Positions 34,921-45,135 of a stretch of DNA of 64,000 nucleotides are shown here, in pieces. The notes below the pieces were generated by a model. That model was not told where the DNA came from. It saw only the letters and a program-made list of their open reading frames with translations, and did not search any database. Made by a program: the position numbers and the translations under genes. How positions within the stretch are numbered: position 1 is the first letter of the stretch; every line of letters begins with the position of its first letter. Source of the stretch: RH-AL1 sp964244495 (lineage in GTDB: Bacteria; Pseudomonadota; Alphaproteobacteria; Rhizobiales; Beijerinckiaceae); the NCBI GenBank assembly GCA_964244495.1, contig CAXTIU010000001.1, positions 1 to 64,000 on the forward strand. The letters are read 5' to 3'.

Positions 34921-35184
34921 ATGACCGACAAAACGTCGAAACCCGATCATCAGGCGAAGACCGACCATAATCCGAAGACAGACCCGACGCCGAATTCGAA
35001 CACCGTCAAGGATCCGCACGACTGGACGACCGGCGAGGAGCCGATGACCGGCGCGCAGGCCTCCTATCTCAAGACGCTCAGCGAACAGACGCACACCGAG
35101 TTCGATGAGAACCTGAACAAGGCGGAAGCCTCGATGCGCATCGATGCGCTTCGCTCCGAAGCAGGGCTCGCGGGCAAGAAGTAG
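34921..35184 (+). CDS. DUF3072 domain protein
   Basis: An 87-residue hydrophilic protein of DUF3072. The N-terminal third is Lys/Asp/Thr/Pro-rich and probably disordered. The conserved core is MTGAQASYLKTLSEQ followed by LNKAEASMRIDALR. Function is unknown; the composition and possible EcfG promoter suggest a stress-related role, as an inference. AAGGAG precedes the ATG and a strong terminator follows, so it is a single-gene unit. Confidence 0.88.
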   Translation: MTDKTSKPDHQAKTDHNPKTDPTPNSNTVKDPHDWTTGEEPMTGAQASYLKTLSEQTHTEFDENLNKAEASMRIDALRSEAGLAGKK

Positions 35185-35210
35185 GTTGGTCTCGCGGCCG
35201 CATCAGCGAG

Positions 35211-35240
35211 GAGGGGCGTCGGCGTTCGCCGACGCCCCTC
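35211..35240 (+). terminator. intrinsic terminator after the DUF3072 gene
   Basis: A perfect 14-bp stem, GAGGGGCGTCGGCG with CGCCGACGCCCCTC, around TT, followed by TTCATAT. It sits between the convergent DUF3072 and hppA genes. The tail favours the plus strand. Confidence 0.8.
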
Positions 35241-35263
35241 TTCATATCACGAGGCCCGCGTCG

Positions 35264-37408
35264 TCAGTGGACGTGGGCCAGCACGGCCAACAGCAGCAGC
35301 GCCACGATGTTGGTGATCTTGATCGCCGGGTTGACGGCGGGTCCGGCCGTGTCCTTGTAGGGATCGCCGACCGTGTCACCGGTCACCGACGCCTTGTGGG
35401 CGTCGCCGCCCTTGAGGTGCCTGACGCCGTCCTTGTCGATGAAGCCGTCCTCGAAGCTTTTCTTGGCATTGTCCCAGGCACCGCCACCCGACGTCATCGA
35501 GATCGCGACGAACAAGCCGTTGACGATGACGCCGAGCAGCGAGGCGCCGAGCGCCGCGAAGGCGGACGCCTTTGACTGCGACAGGAACAGCACCCCGAAG
35601 TACACCACCACCGGCGCCAGCACCGGCAGCAGCGAGGGCAGGATCATTTCCTTGATCGCCGCCTTGGTCAGCAGGTCGACGGCGCGGGCGTAGTTGGGGC
35701 GCGAGGTTCCCTGCATGATGCCGGCATCCTCGCGGAACTGGCGACGAACCTCCTCCACCACCGATCCGGCGGCGCGGCCGACCGCCGTCATCGCGATGCC
35801 GCCGAACAGGTAGGGGATGAGGCCGCCGAAGATCAGCCCGGCGACGACGTAGGGGTTCGACAAGTCGAAGCTGATGGTGCCGATGTTCCTGAAGTAGGGG
35901 TACGCGTCGGCGTGGGCCGCGAAATAGTGCAGGTCGTAGTTGTAGGCGGCGAACAGCACCAGCGCGCCGAGTCCGGCGGACCCGATCGCGTAGCCCTTGG
36001 TCACCGCCTTCGTCGTGTTGCCGACAGCGTCCAGCGCGTCGGTGGAATGGCGCACCTCGCTCGGCAGCCCGGCCATCTCGGCGATACCGCCGGCATTGTC
36101 GGTCACGGGTCCGAAGGCGTCGAGCGCGACGATCATGCCGGCAAGGCCGAGCATCGTGGTCACCGAGATCGCGAGGCCGAACAGGCCGGCGAGCTGAAAC
36201 GTCGCGATGATGCCGCCGATGATGACGAGCGCCGGCATGGCCGTCGATTCGAGCGATACGGCGAGGCCCTGGATGACGTTGGTGCCGTGGCCGGTCACCG
36301 AGGCCTGGGCGATGGACACCACCGGACGCTTGCCCGTGCCGGTGTAATACTCGGTGATCACCACGATAAGGGCGGTGACGACCAGGCCGACGATGCCGCA
36401 GATGAAGAGCTGCAAGCCTTTGATGGTGGCGCCCTCGACCACGCCGAGCGTGCCGAAGCCCACGGTGAAGTAGGTGGCGACGGCGAGCCCGACGATCGAC
36501 AGCAGGCCGGTGACGATCAGCCCCTTGTAGAGCGCGCCCATGATCGAGTTGTTGGCGCCCAGCCTGACGAAGTAGGTGCCGATGATGGACGTGACGATGC
36601 AGGTCGCGCAGATCGCCAGGGGGTACAGCATGGCCGAACGCACCATGGCCGTGCCGCCGAAGAAGATGGCGGCCAGCACCATGGTCGCGACCACGGTGAC
36701 GGCGTAAGTCTCGAACAGGTCGGCCGCCATGCCGGCGCAATCCCCGACGTTGTCGCCCACGTTGTCGGCGATGGTCGCGGGGTTGCGGGGGTCGTCCTCG
36801 GGAATGCCGGCCTCCACCTTGCCGACGAGGTCGGCGCCGACGTCGGCGCCCTTGGTGAAGATGCCGCCGCCGAGCCGGGCGAAGATGGAGATCAGCGAGG
36901 CGCCGAAGCCGAGAGCGACCAGCGCGTCGATGACCTCGCGGCTGTTGGCCGCCTGTCCCATCCCGCTCGTCAGAACGTAGAAGTAGACGGAGACGCCGAG
37001 CAGCGCGAGGCCGGCGACGAGCATCCCGGTGATGGCGCCGGCCTTGAACGAAATGTCGAGGCCGCGCGCCAGCGACAGCGAGGCGCCCTGCGCCGTTCGC
37101 ACGTTGGCGCGCACGGAAACGTTCATACCAATGAAGCCGGCGGCCCCCGACAGCACCGCGCCGATCAGGAAGCCGACCGCCACCGGCCAGGAGAGCAGCA
37201 GGCCCAGCACGACGAAGATCACGACGCCCACCGCGGCGATGGTCAGGTACTGGCGGCGGAGATAGGCCTGCGCGCCCTCGGCGATGGCGCCGGCGATCTC
37301 GCGCATGCGGACCGATCCGGCGTCGGCGGCCATGAGTTGCGTGGTCGTGACGATCCCGTACACGATCGCCAGCAGGCCACCCAGGATAACCAACCAAAGT
37401 CCGTTCAT
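35264..37408 (-). CDS. hppA: membrane-bound proton-translocating pyrophosphatase
   Basis: Couples pyrophosphate hydrolysis to proton pumping at the inner membrane. The 714-residue protein has about 16 hydrophobic helices. It has the pyrophosphate-binding block DVGADLVGKVEAGIPEDDP and DNVGDNVGDCAGMAADL. In GNTTKAVTKGYAIGSAG, a lysine replaces the alanine that marks K+-dependent enzymes, so this should be a K+-independent H+ pump. ATG 37408 gives the expected start MNGLWLVI. It is divergent from the CMD-like gene across 215 bases. Confidence 0.96.
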   Translation of the reverse strand: MNGLWLVILGGLLAIVYGIVTTTQLMAADAGSVRMREIAGAIAEGAQAYLRRQYLTIAAVGVVIFVVLGLLLSWPVAVGFLIGAVLSGAAGFIGMNVSVRANVRTAQGASLSLARGLDISFKAGAITGMLVAGLALLGVSVYFYVLTSGMGQAANSREVIDALVALGFGASLISIFARLGGGIFTKGADVGADLVGKVEAGIPEDDPRNPATIADNVGDNVGDCAGMAADLFETYAVTVVATMVLAAIFFGGTAMVRSAMLYPLAICATCIVTSIIGTYFVRLGANNSIMGALYKGLIVTGLLSIVGLAVATYFTVGFGTLGVVEGATIKGLQLFICGIVGLVVTALIVVITEYYTGTGKRPVVSIAQASVTGHGTNVIQGLAVSLESTAMPALVIIGGIIATFQLAGLFGLAISVTTMLGLAGMIVALDAFGPVTDNAGGIAEMAGLPSEVRHSTDALDAVGNTTKAVTKGYAIGSAGLGALVLFAAYNYDLHYFAAHADAYPYFRNIGTISFDLSNPYVVAGLIFGGLIPYLFGGIAMTAVGRAAGSVVEEVRRQFREDAGIMQGTSRPNYARAVDLLTKAAIKEMILPSLLPVLAPVVVYFGVLFLSQSKASAFAALGASLLGVIVNGLFVAISMTSGGGAWDNAKKSFEDGFIDKDGVRHLKGGDAHKASVTGDTVGDPYKDTAGPAVNPAIKITNIVALLLLAVLAHVH

Positions 37409-37623
37409 CGCGCCCCAACTCCAGATCACCGGCCTCGGCGGTGAGCCACCGGTTTCGACCGGCGCGGACCTTAGGCGGAAAGGGACGCCATTCGCAATTG
37501 AGCACGTCGGTGAACGCCCACCCTCCGCTCGTCCAATAGGAAGAGGATGGACGTTGCGGTAGGTGTCCGGTCGTCCAGCCCCCCGGTTCACGGCCCCGCC
37601 GTCCCGCAACACGGCGCCTGCCC

Positions 37624-38247
37624 ATGAAATCCTCGATCTTCGGCTTGCTCTTCCTCGCCTGCGTCGTCGCCGTGCCGGCACGGGCGATGGAGCGTTTGCC
37701 CAACTTGCGTCCCGACCAGTTGTCGCCGGAGCAGAAGGCGATCGAGGACGCGATCGCCTCCGGACCGCGCGGGAACAGCACCGGGCCGTTTCAGGCCTGG
37801 CTCCGCAGCCCGGCGCTCGCCGATCGGCTGCAGAAGGTGGGCGAGTACGTCCGGTTCCAAACCTCGCTGCCGAAGCCATTGAACGAGTTCGCCATCCTGA
37901 TCGCCGGACGGTACTGGAACTCGGCGTTCGAGTGGGCCTACCATTATCCCCTGGCGATCAAGGGCGGCGTCAAGGCATCCGTGCTCGGGGATCTCTCGAG
38001 TGGTCGCGACCCCGCCGGGATGAGCGATGACGAGGCGCTGGTCTACGCGTTCTCGACCGAACTGCGCCGCGACAAGGCGGTGTCGGACGCGACCTACGCG
38101 AAGGCCCTGAGCCGCTTCGGGGAGCGCGGCGTCGTCGATCTCGTCGCCGTCAACGGCTACTACGACATCGTCTGCATGACGCTGAACGTCGCGCAGGTGC
38201 CGGTTCCCGCCGGCAGCGCGGCGCCGGCCCTCGCGACTCTCAGGTGA
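37624..38247 (+). CDS. exported carboxymuconolactone decarboxylase-like protein
   Basis: A 207-residue protein with a signal peptide (SSIFGLLFLACVVAVPARA) and an all-helical region similar to the CMD/AhpD fold (NEFAILIAGRYWNSAFEWAYHY). The CxxC redox pair of AhpD is absent, so peroxidase-type activity is not supported. A second block, VDLVAVNGYYDIVCMTLN, also fits the family. The substrate is unknown. It overlaps the 3' end of thiL by 8 bases tail to tail. Confidence 0.8.
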   Translation: MKSSIFGLLFLACVVAVPARAMERLPNLRPDQLSPEQKAIEDAIASGPRGNSTGPFQAWLRSPALADRLQKVGEYVRFQTSLPKPLNEFAILIAGRYWNSAFEWAYHYPLAIKGGVKASVLGDLSSGRDPAGMSDDEALVYAFSTELRRDKAVSDATYAKALSRFGERGVVDLVAVNGYYDIVCMTLNVAQVPVPAGSAAPALATLR

Positions 38248-39238
38248 AGTGCTGGAAGCTGTCGCGCGCGAAGGCGAGCGGGCTCCCGTCCTCGCCCAAT
38301 ATCGCGACCGGCGCGTTGCCGGCCTCGGCGAAGCCGATCCGGGTGCAGGCGACCCGCGCCGCCTGCGCCGCGCCCTCGAAGGCGGCGGCTGAGTCGGGCG
38401 CCACGGCGCAGAGAATCTCGTAATCGTCGCCCCCGCTCAGCGCGGTCTCGAGCAGGCACGGCTCCAGCCGGATCGCCGCCCGAACGGCATCCGAGAGCGG
38501 CACGTCGGCGGCCCGGATCGTGGCGGTCAGCCCTTCGAGCGCCAGCAACTTGCGAAGGTCGCCGCGAAAACCGTCGGACACGTCCATCGCCGCGCGCGCG
38601 TGCGCCCGCAAGGCCTCGCGCAGGGCGAGGCGCGGCTCGGGACGCCGATGGCGCGTGAGCAGCGCCCGCGCCGATCCCGCATCGAGGGCGGCGAGCCAAG
38701 CGGCATCGGCCGGCTCGTCCAGACGGACCCGCAGTCCAAGGGCCGCGTCGCCGATCGTGCCGGTGACGTAGAGGGCATCGCCGGCGCGCGCGCCGGTGCG
38801 CGGCACCATGCGGCCAGCCCCGGCTTCGCCGAAAGCGGTGATCGAGACCGTCAAAGGTCCCGGCGTCGCCACCGTGTCGCCGCCGAGCAGCGGACAGGCG
38901 TAGGTGCGTGCATCATCGGCGAGCCCGGCGGCGAAGGTGGCCAGCCACGCCTCGGTCCAGTCCGTCGGCAAGGCGAGGCCGAGCAGGTAGCCGAGCGGCG
39001 AGGCGCCCTTGGCGGCGAGGTCCGACAGGTTCACGCGGAGGGCCTTGCGCGCGACGGCGTCGGGCGGATCGTCGGCGAAGAAATGCACGCCGGCGACCAG
39101 CATGTCCACCGTCACCACCAGGTCGTGGCCGGGGCGCGGCGTCGCCAGCGCGGCGTCGTCGCGCAGCCCGAGGCCGCCGGGACCCGCCTGCGGCGCGAAA
39201 TAAGCGGCGATGAGGGCGTCTTCGGAAGGACGGGCCAC
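38240..39238 (-). CDS. thiL: thiamine-monophosphate kinase
   Basis: Phosphorylates thiamine phosphate to thiamine diphosphate. The 332-residue PurM-fold enzyme has GLRDDAALA and VVTVDMLVAGVHF near the start, then KALRVNLSDLAAKGA, LLGGDTVATPGP and the AMDVSDGFRGDLRKL motif. It lies 9 bases downstream of a GNAT gene and is probably in a cysS-GNAT-thiL operon. In many relatives thiL follows nusB in the rib cluster, so its place here is a rearrangement. No TPP riboswitch was recognised upstream. Confidence 0.94.
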   Translation of the reverse strand: MARPSEDALIAAYFAPQAGPGGLGLRDDAALATPRPGHDLVVTVDMLVAGVHFFADDPPDAVARKALRVNLSDLAAKGASPLGYLLGLALPTDWTEAWLATFAAGLADDARTYACPLLGGDTVATPGPLTVSITAFGEAGAGRMVPRTGARAGDALYVTGTIGDAALGLRVRLDEPADAAWLAALDAGSARALLTRHRRPEPRLALREALRAHARAAMDVSDGFRGDLRKLLALEGLTATIRAADVPLSDAVRAAIRLEPCLLETALSGGDDYEILCAVAPDSAAAFEGAAQAARVACTRIGFAEAGNAPVAILGEDGSPLAFARDSFQHFT

Positions 39239-39247
39239 GGGCCGCTC

Positions 39248-39766
39248 TCAGTGCCGGCGCTGCGAAGGCGCCTTGGTCACCAGAACCTTGCGCATCCGCG
39301 TGTTGCCGAACCAATGGTCGCCGAGCGTCACGGTCTGGCGGAGGATCGCCTCGTAGCCGATGGCCTCGAAGAAGGGACGCGCCGTGTCGCTCGCGTCGCA
39401 TTCGAGTTGGCCGGCGCCGCGCCCGGCCGCCAGCGTCTCGATCGCGCCGACGAGCATGGTGGCGACGCCGCGCCGCGCGGCGGCGGGATAAACATAGAGC
39501 ATGTCGATCGTGTCGCCGCCCCGCAGCGCGACGAAGCCGACCGGCGCCCCGCCCAGCGTGGCGACGAGGGTCAGCCCGGCGCGCAGCCTGGCGCCGAGAG
39601 CGGCCTCGTCGTCGGCGACCGCCGCCCAGGCGTTGCGCTGGCCCTCGTCGTAGTCGTCGGCGGCGAGGTCTTCCACGGCGGCCTGGAAGATCGCCGCCAG
39701 CACCGGCACGTCGGCCGGAAGCATTGGCCGCAGCGCGGCTTGCGGGTCGGCGCTCATGTTCCGCAT
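39248..39766 (-). CDS. GNAT acetyltransferase
   Basis: A 172-residue GNAT-fold protein. Features include RPMLPADVPVLAAIFQAAVE at the start, IDMLYVYPAAARRGVATML (acetyl-CoA loop) and ARPFFEAIGYEA. The target is unknown. The start may be ATG 39766 or ATG 39757. It begins one base after the cysS stop, so it is probably translationally coupled to it, and it precedes thiL by 9 bases. Confidence 0.83.
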   Translation of the reverse strand: MRNMSADPQAALRPMLPADVPVLAAIFQAAVEDLAADDYDEGQRNAWAAVADDEAALGARLRAGLTLVATLGGAPVGFVALRGGDTIDMLYVYPAAARRGVATMLVGAIETLAAGRGAGQLECDASDTARPFFEAIGYEAILRQTVTLGDHWFGNTRMRKVLVTKAPSQRRH

Positions 39767-39767
39767 C

Positions 39768-41093
<1,326 letters not shown>

Positions 41094-41277
41094 GGCGTCC
41101 GGCTTGCTCGTTGCGACGTGTCCGGGGTCAATTGTCGGCTTGGACAGGCCCGACCTTTAACGCGCGCCGAAGCATTCCTGACAAGAGCGCGACATCGCGA
41201 CCGCGACGCCTTAACCACATCTTCAGCACCGGGGCGCAAGCATCGACACGGTTCCAGTCGCTTGTGCCGAGTCCGCC

Positions 41278-41616
41278 ATGCCCGCCATCGCCAAAGACTA
41301 CCGGAAGATCGTCCAGGTCGCCCTGCCCCTCCTCGGCGCGCTCGTCGCCATCTCGGTCTCGAAGGCCCCGAGCCAGGCCGCGACCAACCACATGCTCGTC
41401 ATCCCGGCCTCGGACGGCTACGGCTTCGACGATTGCCTGAGCGGCGGCAAGGCGTGCGGCCGGGTGATCGCCGACGCCTGGTGCGAGGCGCACGGCATGG
41501 CAGCGTCCGTCTCCTTCGGTCGCGCGGAGGACATCACCGCCTCGATCAAAGGTGCGCCGGCCGGCAAAGACGCGGCACCGGCGCAGGACAGCTTCATCGT
41601 GAATTGCCGGGATTAG
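41278..41616 (+). CDS. small exported or membrane-anchored protein, unknown
   Basis: A 112-residue product with an N-terminal hydrophobic segment (VQVALPLLGALVAISV) and four cysteines in the remainder (DDCLSGGKACG, AWCEAHG, VNCRD). The cysteines could form two disulfides if it is exported. I do not recognise a named family. The 184-base gap to cysS upstream allows an own promoter; no strong ribosome-binding site is seen. Confidence 0.65.
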   Translation: MPAIAKDYRKIVQVALPLLGALVAISVSKAPSQAATNHMLVIPASDGYGFDDCLSGGKACGRVIADAWCEAHGMAASVSFGRAEDITASIKGAPAGKDAAPAQDSFIVNCRD

Positions 41617-41690
41617 ACCATCGATCGAGCCGCACGCAGGGAACGTTACGTCCTCGCCGTCGCTTGCACGCGAAACGAGGAGAGCGAGCC

Positions 41691-41900
41691 ATGAAGACGA
41701 TCCTGACGGCTTTGGTGATGACGGCGGCGGTGGCATCCTTCGCCGGCACGGCCGAGGCGAAGGGTTGCATCAAGGGTGCCATCGTCGGTGGTGTCGCCGG
41801 CCACATGGCCGGCCATGGCAAGATGGGCGCCGCCGCCGGTTGCGCGGTCGGGCATCACAGCGCCAACAAGCAGCAGAACGCCAATCAGGGCGGCAAGTAG
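41691..41900 (+). CDS. small glycine-zipper exported protein
   Basis: A 69-residue protein with a signal peptide (ILTALVMTAAVASFAGTAEA) and a glycine-zipper-like stretch (AIVGGVAGHMAGHGKMGAA), ending in a polar Gln/Asn tail. Gly-zipper proteins of this type are often envelope-associated; function is unknown. GAGGAGAGCGAG precedes the ATG, and a strong terminator lies 26 bases past the stop, so the gene is real despite its size. Confidence 0.8.
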   Translation: MKTILTALVMTAAVASFAGTAEAKGCIKGAIVGGVAGHMAGHGKMGAAAGCAVGHHSANKQQNANQGGK

Positions 41901-41925
41901 CCCCTACCGCCCGGGCGAACCGGGC

Positions 41926-41960
41926 GAAGAGGCCGGATGCACCGGCCTCTTCGTCGTTTT
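41926..41960 (+). terminator. intrinsic terminator after the glycine-zipper gene
   Basis: GAAGAGGCCGG pairs perfectly with CCGGCCTCTTC around ATGCA, followed by GTCGTTTT. It ends 7 bases before the convergent creA stop. Confidence 0.88.
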
Positions 41961-41967
41961 AAGGGCT

Positions 41968-42510
41968 TCATTTCACGAAGTCGGCGCAGCGCGGTGTGTC
42001 CGTGGTCTGGCCCCATGGCATCACCGGCACGCTCGATGTCGAGTTCTTCGGCGAGCCCTCGATGAGCTTATCGCTGTAGACCATGTAGACGAGGACGTTG
42101 CGCTTGGTGTCGCAACCGCGGACGATCTGCATGTGCTTGAAGAAGATCGAGCGCCGCTCGGAGAAGACGGTGTCGCCTTGGGCGAACTTCTCCTTGAACT
42201 TGATGGCGCCGTATTGCCGGCACGCCAGGGAGATGTCCGACACCTCCTCGGCGAGCCCGAACGCGCCCTTCAGACCGCCTTTCTCCGGCACGGTGTAGTA
42301 GCAGGCGACGCCGTCCACGCCGGGATCGTCGACCGCGAAGGTCGCCAGCTTGTCGCTGGGCGTGAGGAGCCTGAATTTCGTGGACTCCTGGAAGATGAGG
42401 TCCGGGTCGGCGCCGGCAGCCACGGTGCCGAGCGCCGACGCGGCCGAGGCGATCGCGATCAGCGCGGCCACGCGCGCGCGACGGCCTCCCGTACGGACTT
42501 CGTTCCTCAT
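41968..42510 (-). CDS. creA: CreA family periplasmic protein
   Basis: A 180-residue exported protein of the CreA family, whose function is unknown. It has a signal peptide (VAALIAIASAASALGTVAAG), the conserved VDDPGVDGVACYYTVPEKGG, DISLACRQYG, IFFKHMQIVRGCD and the end block VPVMPWGQ. It is convergent with the glycine-zipper gene. No creBCD-like regulator is nearby. Confidence 0.92.
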   Translation of the reverse strand: MRNEVRTGGRRARVAALIAIASAASALGTVAAGADPDLIFQESTKFRLLTPSDKLATFAVDDPGVDGVACYYTVPEKGGLKGAFGLAEEVSDISLACRQYGAIKFKEKFAQGDTVFSERRSIFFKHMQIVRGCDTKRNVLVYMVYSDKLIEGSPKNSTSSVPVMPWGQTTDTPRCADFVK

Positions 42511-42800
42511 CGGCTGACATTCCTTCTCGTCGGTGCGAAACGCGGCGCGACCATCGATGGTCGGGACTGACGTGGTAAAAGAAGCATGATGCCGGTCAAA
42601 GCGATGCCGTGACGCGGTCTGTCATTTTTGAACCATGAAGCTTTGGTCACTCGGCGGACATGGCGACATCGCTCCATCGGGACCACCCATCCGTACCAGG
42701 CTCGGCCCCGTCGCCGTACCATGGGCCAAGCTCCACACGCGAGGGTTCGGCGCGTCGCCACGCCCTCGACCGGCTCGCGAGGCGGAGCGGAGGCGGATCG

Positions 42801-43811
42801 ATGCGCCCGCTGGCCGCGGGCCTGCTGGCACTCATGGCCGCGACGGCGCCGTGCGGTCAAGCCGCGCGAGCCCAAGGATACGATTGCGATCGCTTGCAGG
42901 CCCAGATCGCCCAGCTCGACCGCGGCGGTCGCGGCGCGGCCCAGGGGCGACGCGCCGGCGCCGAACTGGCGCGGACGCAGGCCTACGCCCACCAACTCGG
43001 CTGCGACGGCTTCTCCTTCTTCGGCAGCAATCCGGAATGCGGCGGTCTCAACCAGCGCGTTCGCCAGCTGCAGGCCACCGTCGGGCAGCTGCAAGCGGGC
43101 GGCGGCGGAGCGCGCGGGGACCTCGTCGCCCGCTACAATGCCGGGTGCCGGCAACAGCCGCAACCGCGCGGCTTCTTCGAATCGCTGTTCGGCGGGAGCG
43201 AGCCGCAGCGTCCGGCAGCCCTGCCGCCGCCCCCTCCTCCGCCAACTCCGGGCAATGCCGAGCCTGAAGGCGACGATCACGCCCGCGGCGGTTCCCAGGC
43301 GGTCTGCGTCAGGACCTGCGACGGCGGCTTCTTTCCCCTCGGCCTGTCGGCACGTCACGGCGGCGACGATCTCGCGGAGATGTGTTCGGCGCTCTGCCCC
43401 GGCACGGAGGCGGCGGTCTACACGCGCAATCCGAACGCCGAGATCAAGACGGCCGTGAGCCTCGACGGGCACCCCTACATGGACCTGCCCAACGCCCTTA
43501 AGTTCGCCAAGAGCGTCGCGCCGACCTGTTCCTGCCATCCGGCGGGGAAGACCTGGGCCGAAGCGCTCGCCAACGCCGAGGAGGTGCTGGGCAATTCGCG
43601 CAAGGGCGACATCGTGGTGACCCAGGAGAAGTCGGACGAGCTGGCCCACCAGAAGAGCGATCTCAAGGTGTCCGCCGTACCGCTGGTGCCCAATGGGGCC
43701 GGAACGACCTCGTCGCTCGACGCGGCGAGCGCCGTGGTGCCTCAAACCAGCCCGGCGACCACGCCCGACGCCGTCAGGCGGCCCGTCCGCCGAGTCGGTC
43801 CGCAGCCCTGA
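42801..43811 (+). CDS. DUF2865 domain exported protein
   Basis: A 336-residue protein with a signal peptide (LAAGLLALMAATAPCGQAARA), a Gln-rich helical region (RQLQATVGQLQ), a proline-rich linker, then the DUF2865 domain. That domain has VCVRTCDGGFFPLG, CSALCPGTEAAVY and SCHPAGKTWAEAL, with six or so conserved cysteines probably in disulfides. ATG 42801 is chosen because GGAGG lies nearby and a signal peptide begins there. The 3' end overlaps the second gltX by 38 bases tail to tail. Confidence 0.88.
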   Translation: MRPLAAGLLALMAATAPCGQAARAQGYDCDRLQAQIAQLDRGGRGAAQGRRAGAELARTQAYAHQLGCDGFSFFGSNPECGGLNQRVRQLQATVGQLQAGGGGARGDLVARYNAGCRQQPQPRGFFESLFGGSEPQRPAALPPPPPPPTPGNAEPEGDDHARGGSQAVCVRTCDGGFFPLGLSARHGGDDLAEMCSALCPGTEAAVYTRNPNAEIKTAVSLDGHPYMDLPNALKFAKSVAPTCSCHPAGKTWAEALANAEEVLGNSRKGDIVVTQEKSDELAHQKSDLKVSAVPLVPNGAGTTSSLDAASAVVPQTSPATTPDAVRRPVRRVGPQP

Positions 43812-45135
43812 ACCGGCCGATCAGGGGCAGCAGCGCCGCCAGTTCCGGTCCCGTCTCGCGGCCGGTGAGGGCGAGGCGCAAGGGGTGGAACAGCGCCCCG
43901 CCCTTGCGCCCGGTGCGGGTCTTCAAGGCACTGGTCCAGGTCGTCCACACCGTCCGATCCCAGGGTTCGGGCGGCAGCAGGGACGCGGCCTCGCGCAGGA
44001 ACTCCGCGTCCCCTCCGGGGCGATCGGCACCGGGGCCGATGGTGCCGGCGGTCACCCTCCACCAGCCCTCGACCTCGGCGAAGACGGTGAGGTTGCCGCG
44101 CACGGCCAGCCAGAAGGCTTCCGCGTCCGGACCCGCGATGCCGGCGGCGGCGAGCCGCGCGGCCACCGCCGCGAAGGGGAGCGCGTGCAGGGTGCGCGCC
44201 GACAGGGCTTCCAGCTCGGCCGGGTCGAAGCGGGCCGGCGCGCGCGAGATATGCGACAGGTCGAGGATGGCGACGAGGTCGTCCAGGCTGGCGACCGGGT
44301 GCACCGGGTCGGACGAGCCGGTCAGCACGGCGAGCGAGGCGACCGCCAGCGACTCCACGCCCGCCTCCCGCAACCCGCCGATCGACGAGGCGCCCGAGCG
44401 TTTCGAGAGGCCTTCGCCGTCCGCCGTGGTCAGGAGGTTGTGGTGCGCGAACGTGGGCGGCGCGCCGCCCAGCGCCGCCGCCAACTGGATCTGCACGGCG
44501 GTGTTGGTGACGTGGTCCTCGCCGCGGATCACGTGGGTGATGCCCATCGCGATGTCGTCGACGACCGAGGCGAAGGTATAGAGGCACGAGCCGTCGCCGC
44601 GGATCAGCACGGGGTCGGACAGCGAAGCGCAATCGATGACGCTGGCGCCGCGCACGAGGTCGTCCCAGGCGACGGGGACCCGGTCGAGGCGGAAGCGCCA
44701 GTGCGGGACCGCCCCGCCCGCCTCCAAGCGGGCGCGGTCGTCGGCGGTCAGGGCGAGCGCGGCGCGGTCGTACACCGGGGGCAGGCCGCGCGCCTGCTGG
44801 CGCTTGCGGCGCCGATCCAACTCATCGGCGCTCTCGTAGCAGGGATAAAGGCACCCGGCCGATTTCAGGCGTTCGGCGGCGTCCGCGTAGAGCGCGAGGC
44901 GGCTGGATTGCCGCGCGGTGGCGTCCGGTTCGATCCCGAGCCAGGCGAGGTCGACGCCGATCGCCTCGACGAACGCCTCGCGCGAGCGCTCGACGTCGGT
45001 GTCGTCGAAGCGCAGGATGAAGCGGCCGCCGTGTTTGCGGGCGAACAGGGCGTTGAGCAGGGCGGTGCGCGCGTTGCCGATGTGGACGCGCCCGGTCGGT
45101 GAGGGCGCGAACCGGACGACCGGAGCAACCGTCAT
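43774..45135 (-). CDS. gltX: glutamyl-tRNA synthetase (copy 2)
   Basis: A 453-residue class I synthetase with VHIGNART near residue 18 and the KMSKS-type GLSKRSG. It diverges clearly from copy 1 at 30509, so it is an old paralogue, not a recent duplicate. Its ATG overlaps the DAHP synthase stop (AATGA), so the two are probably co-translated. Two GltX enzymes usually split tRNA-Glu and tRNA-Gln charging; the split is not resolved here. Confidence 0.93.
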   Translation of the reverse strand: MTVAPVVRFAPSPTGRVHIGNARTALLNALFARKHGGRFILRFDDTDVERSREAFVEAIGVDLAWLGIEPDATARQSSRLALYADAAERLKSAGCLYPCYESADELDRRRKRQQARGLPPVYDRAALALTADDRARLEAGGAVPHWRFRLDRVPVAWDDLVRGASVIDCASLSDPVLIRGDGSCLYTFASVVDDIAMGITHVIRGEDHVTNTAVQIQLAAALGGAPPTFAHHNLLTTADGEGLSKRSGASSIGGLREAGVESLAVASLAVLTGSSDPVHPVASLDDLVAILDLSHISRAPARFDPAELEALSARTLHALPFAAVAARLAAAGIAGPDAEAFWLAVRGNLTVFAEVEGWWRVTAGTIGPGADRPGGDAEFLREAASLLPPEPWDRTVWTTWTSALKTRTGRKGGALFHPLRLALTGRETGPELAALLPLIGRFRAADRLGGRAA

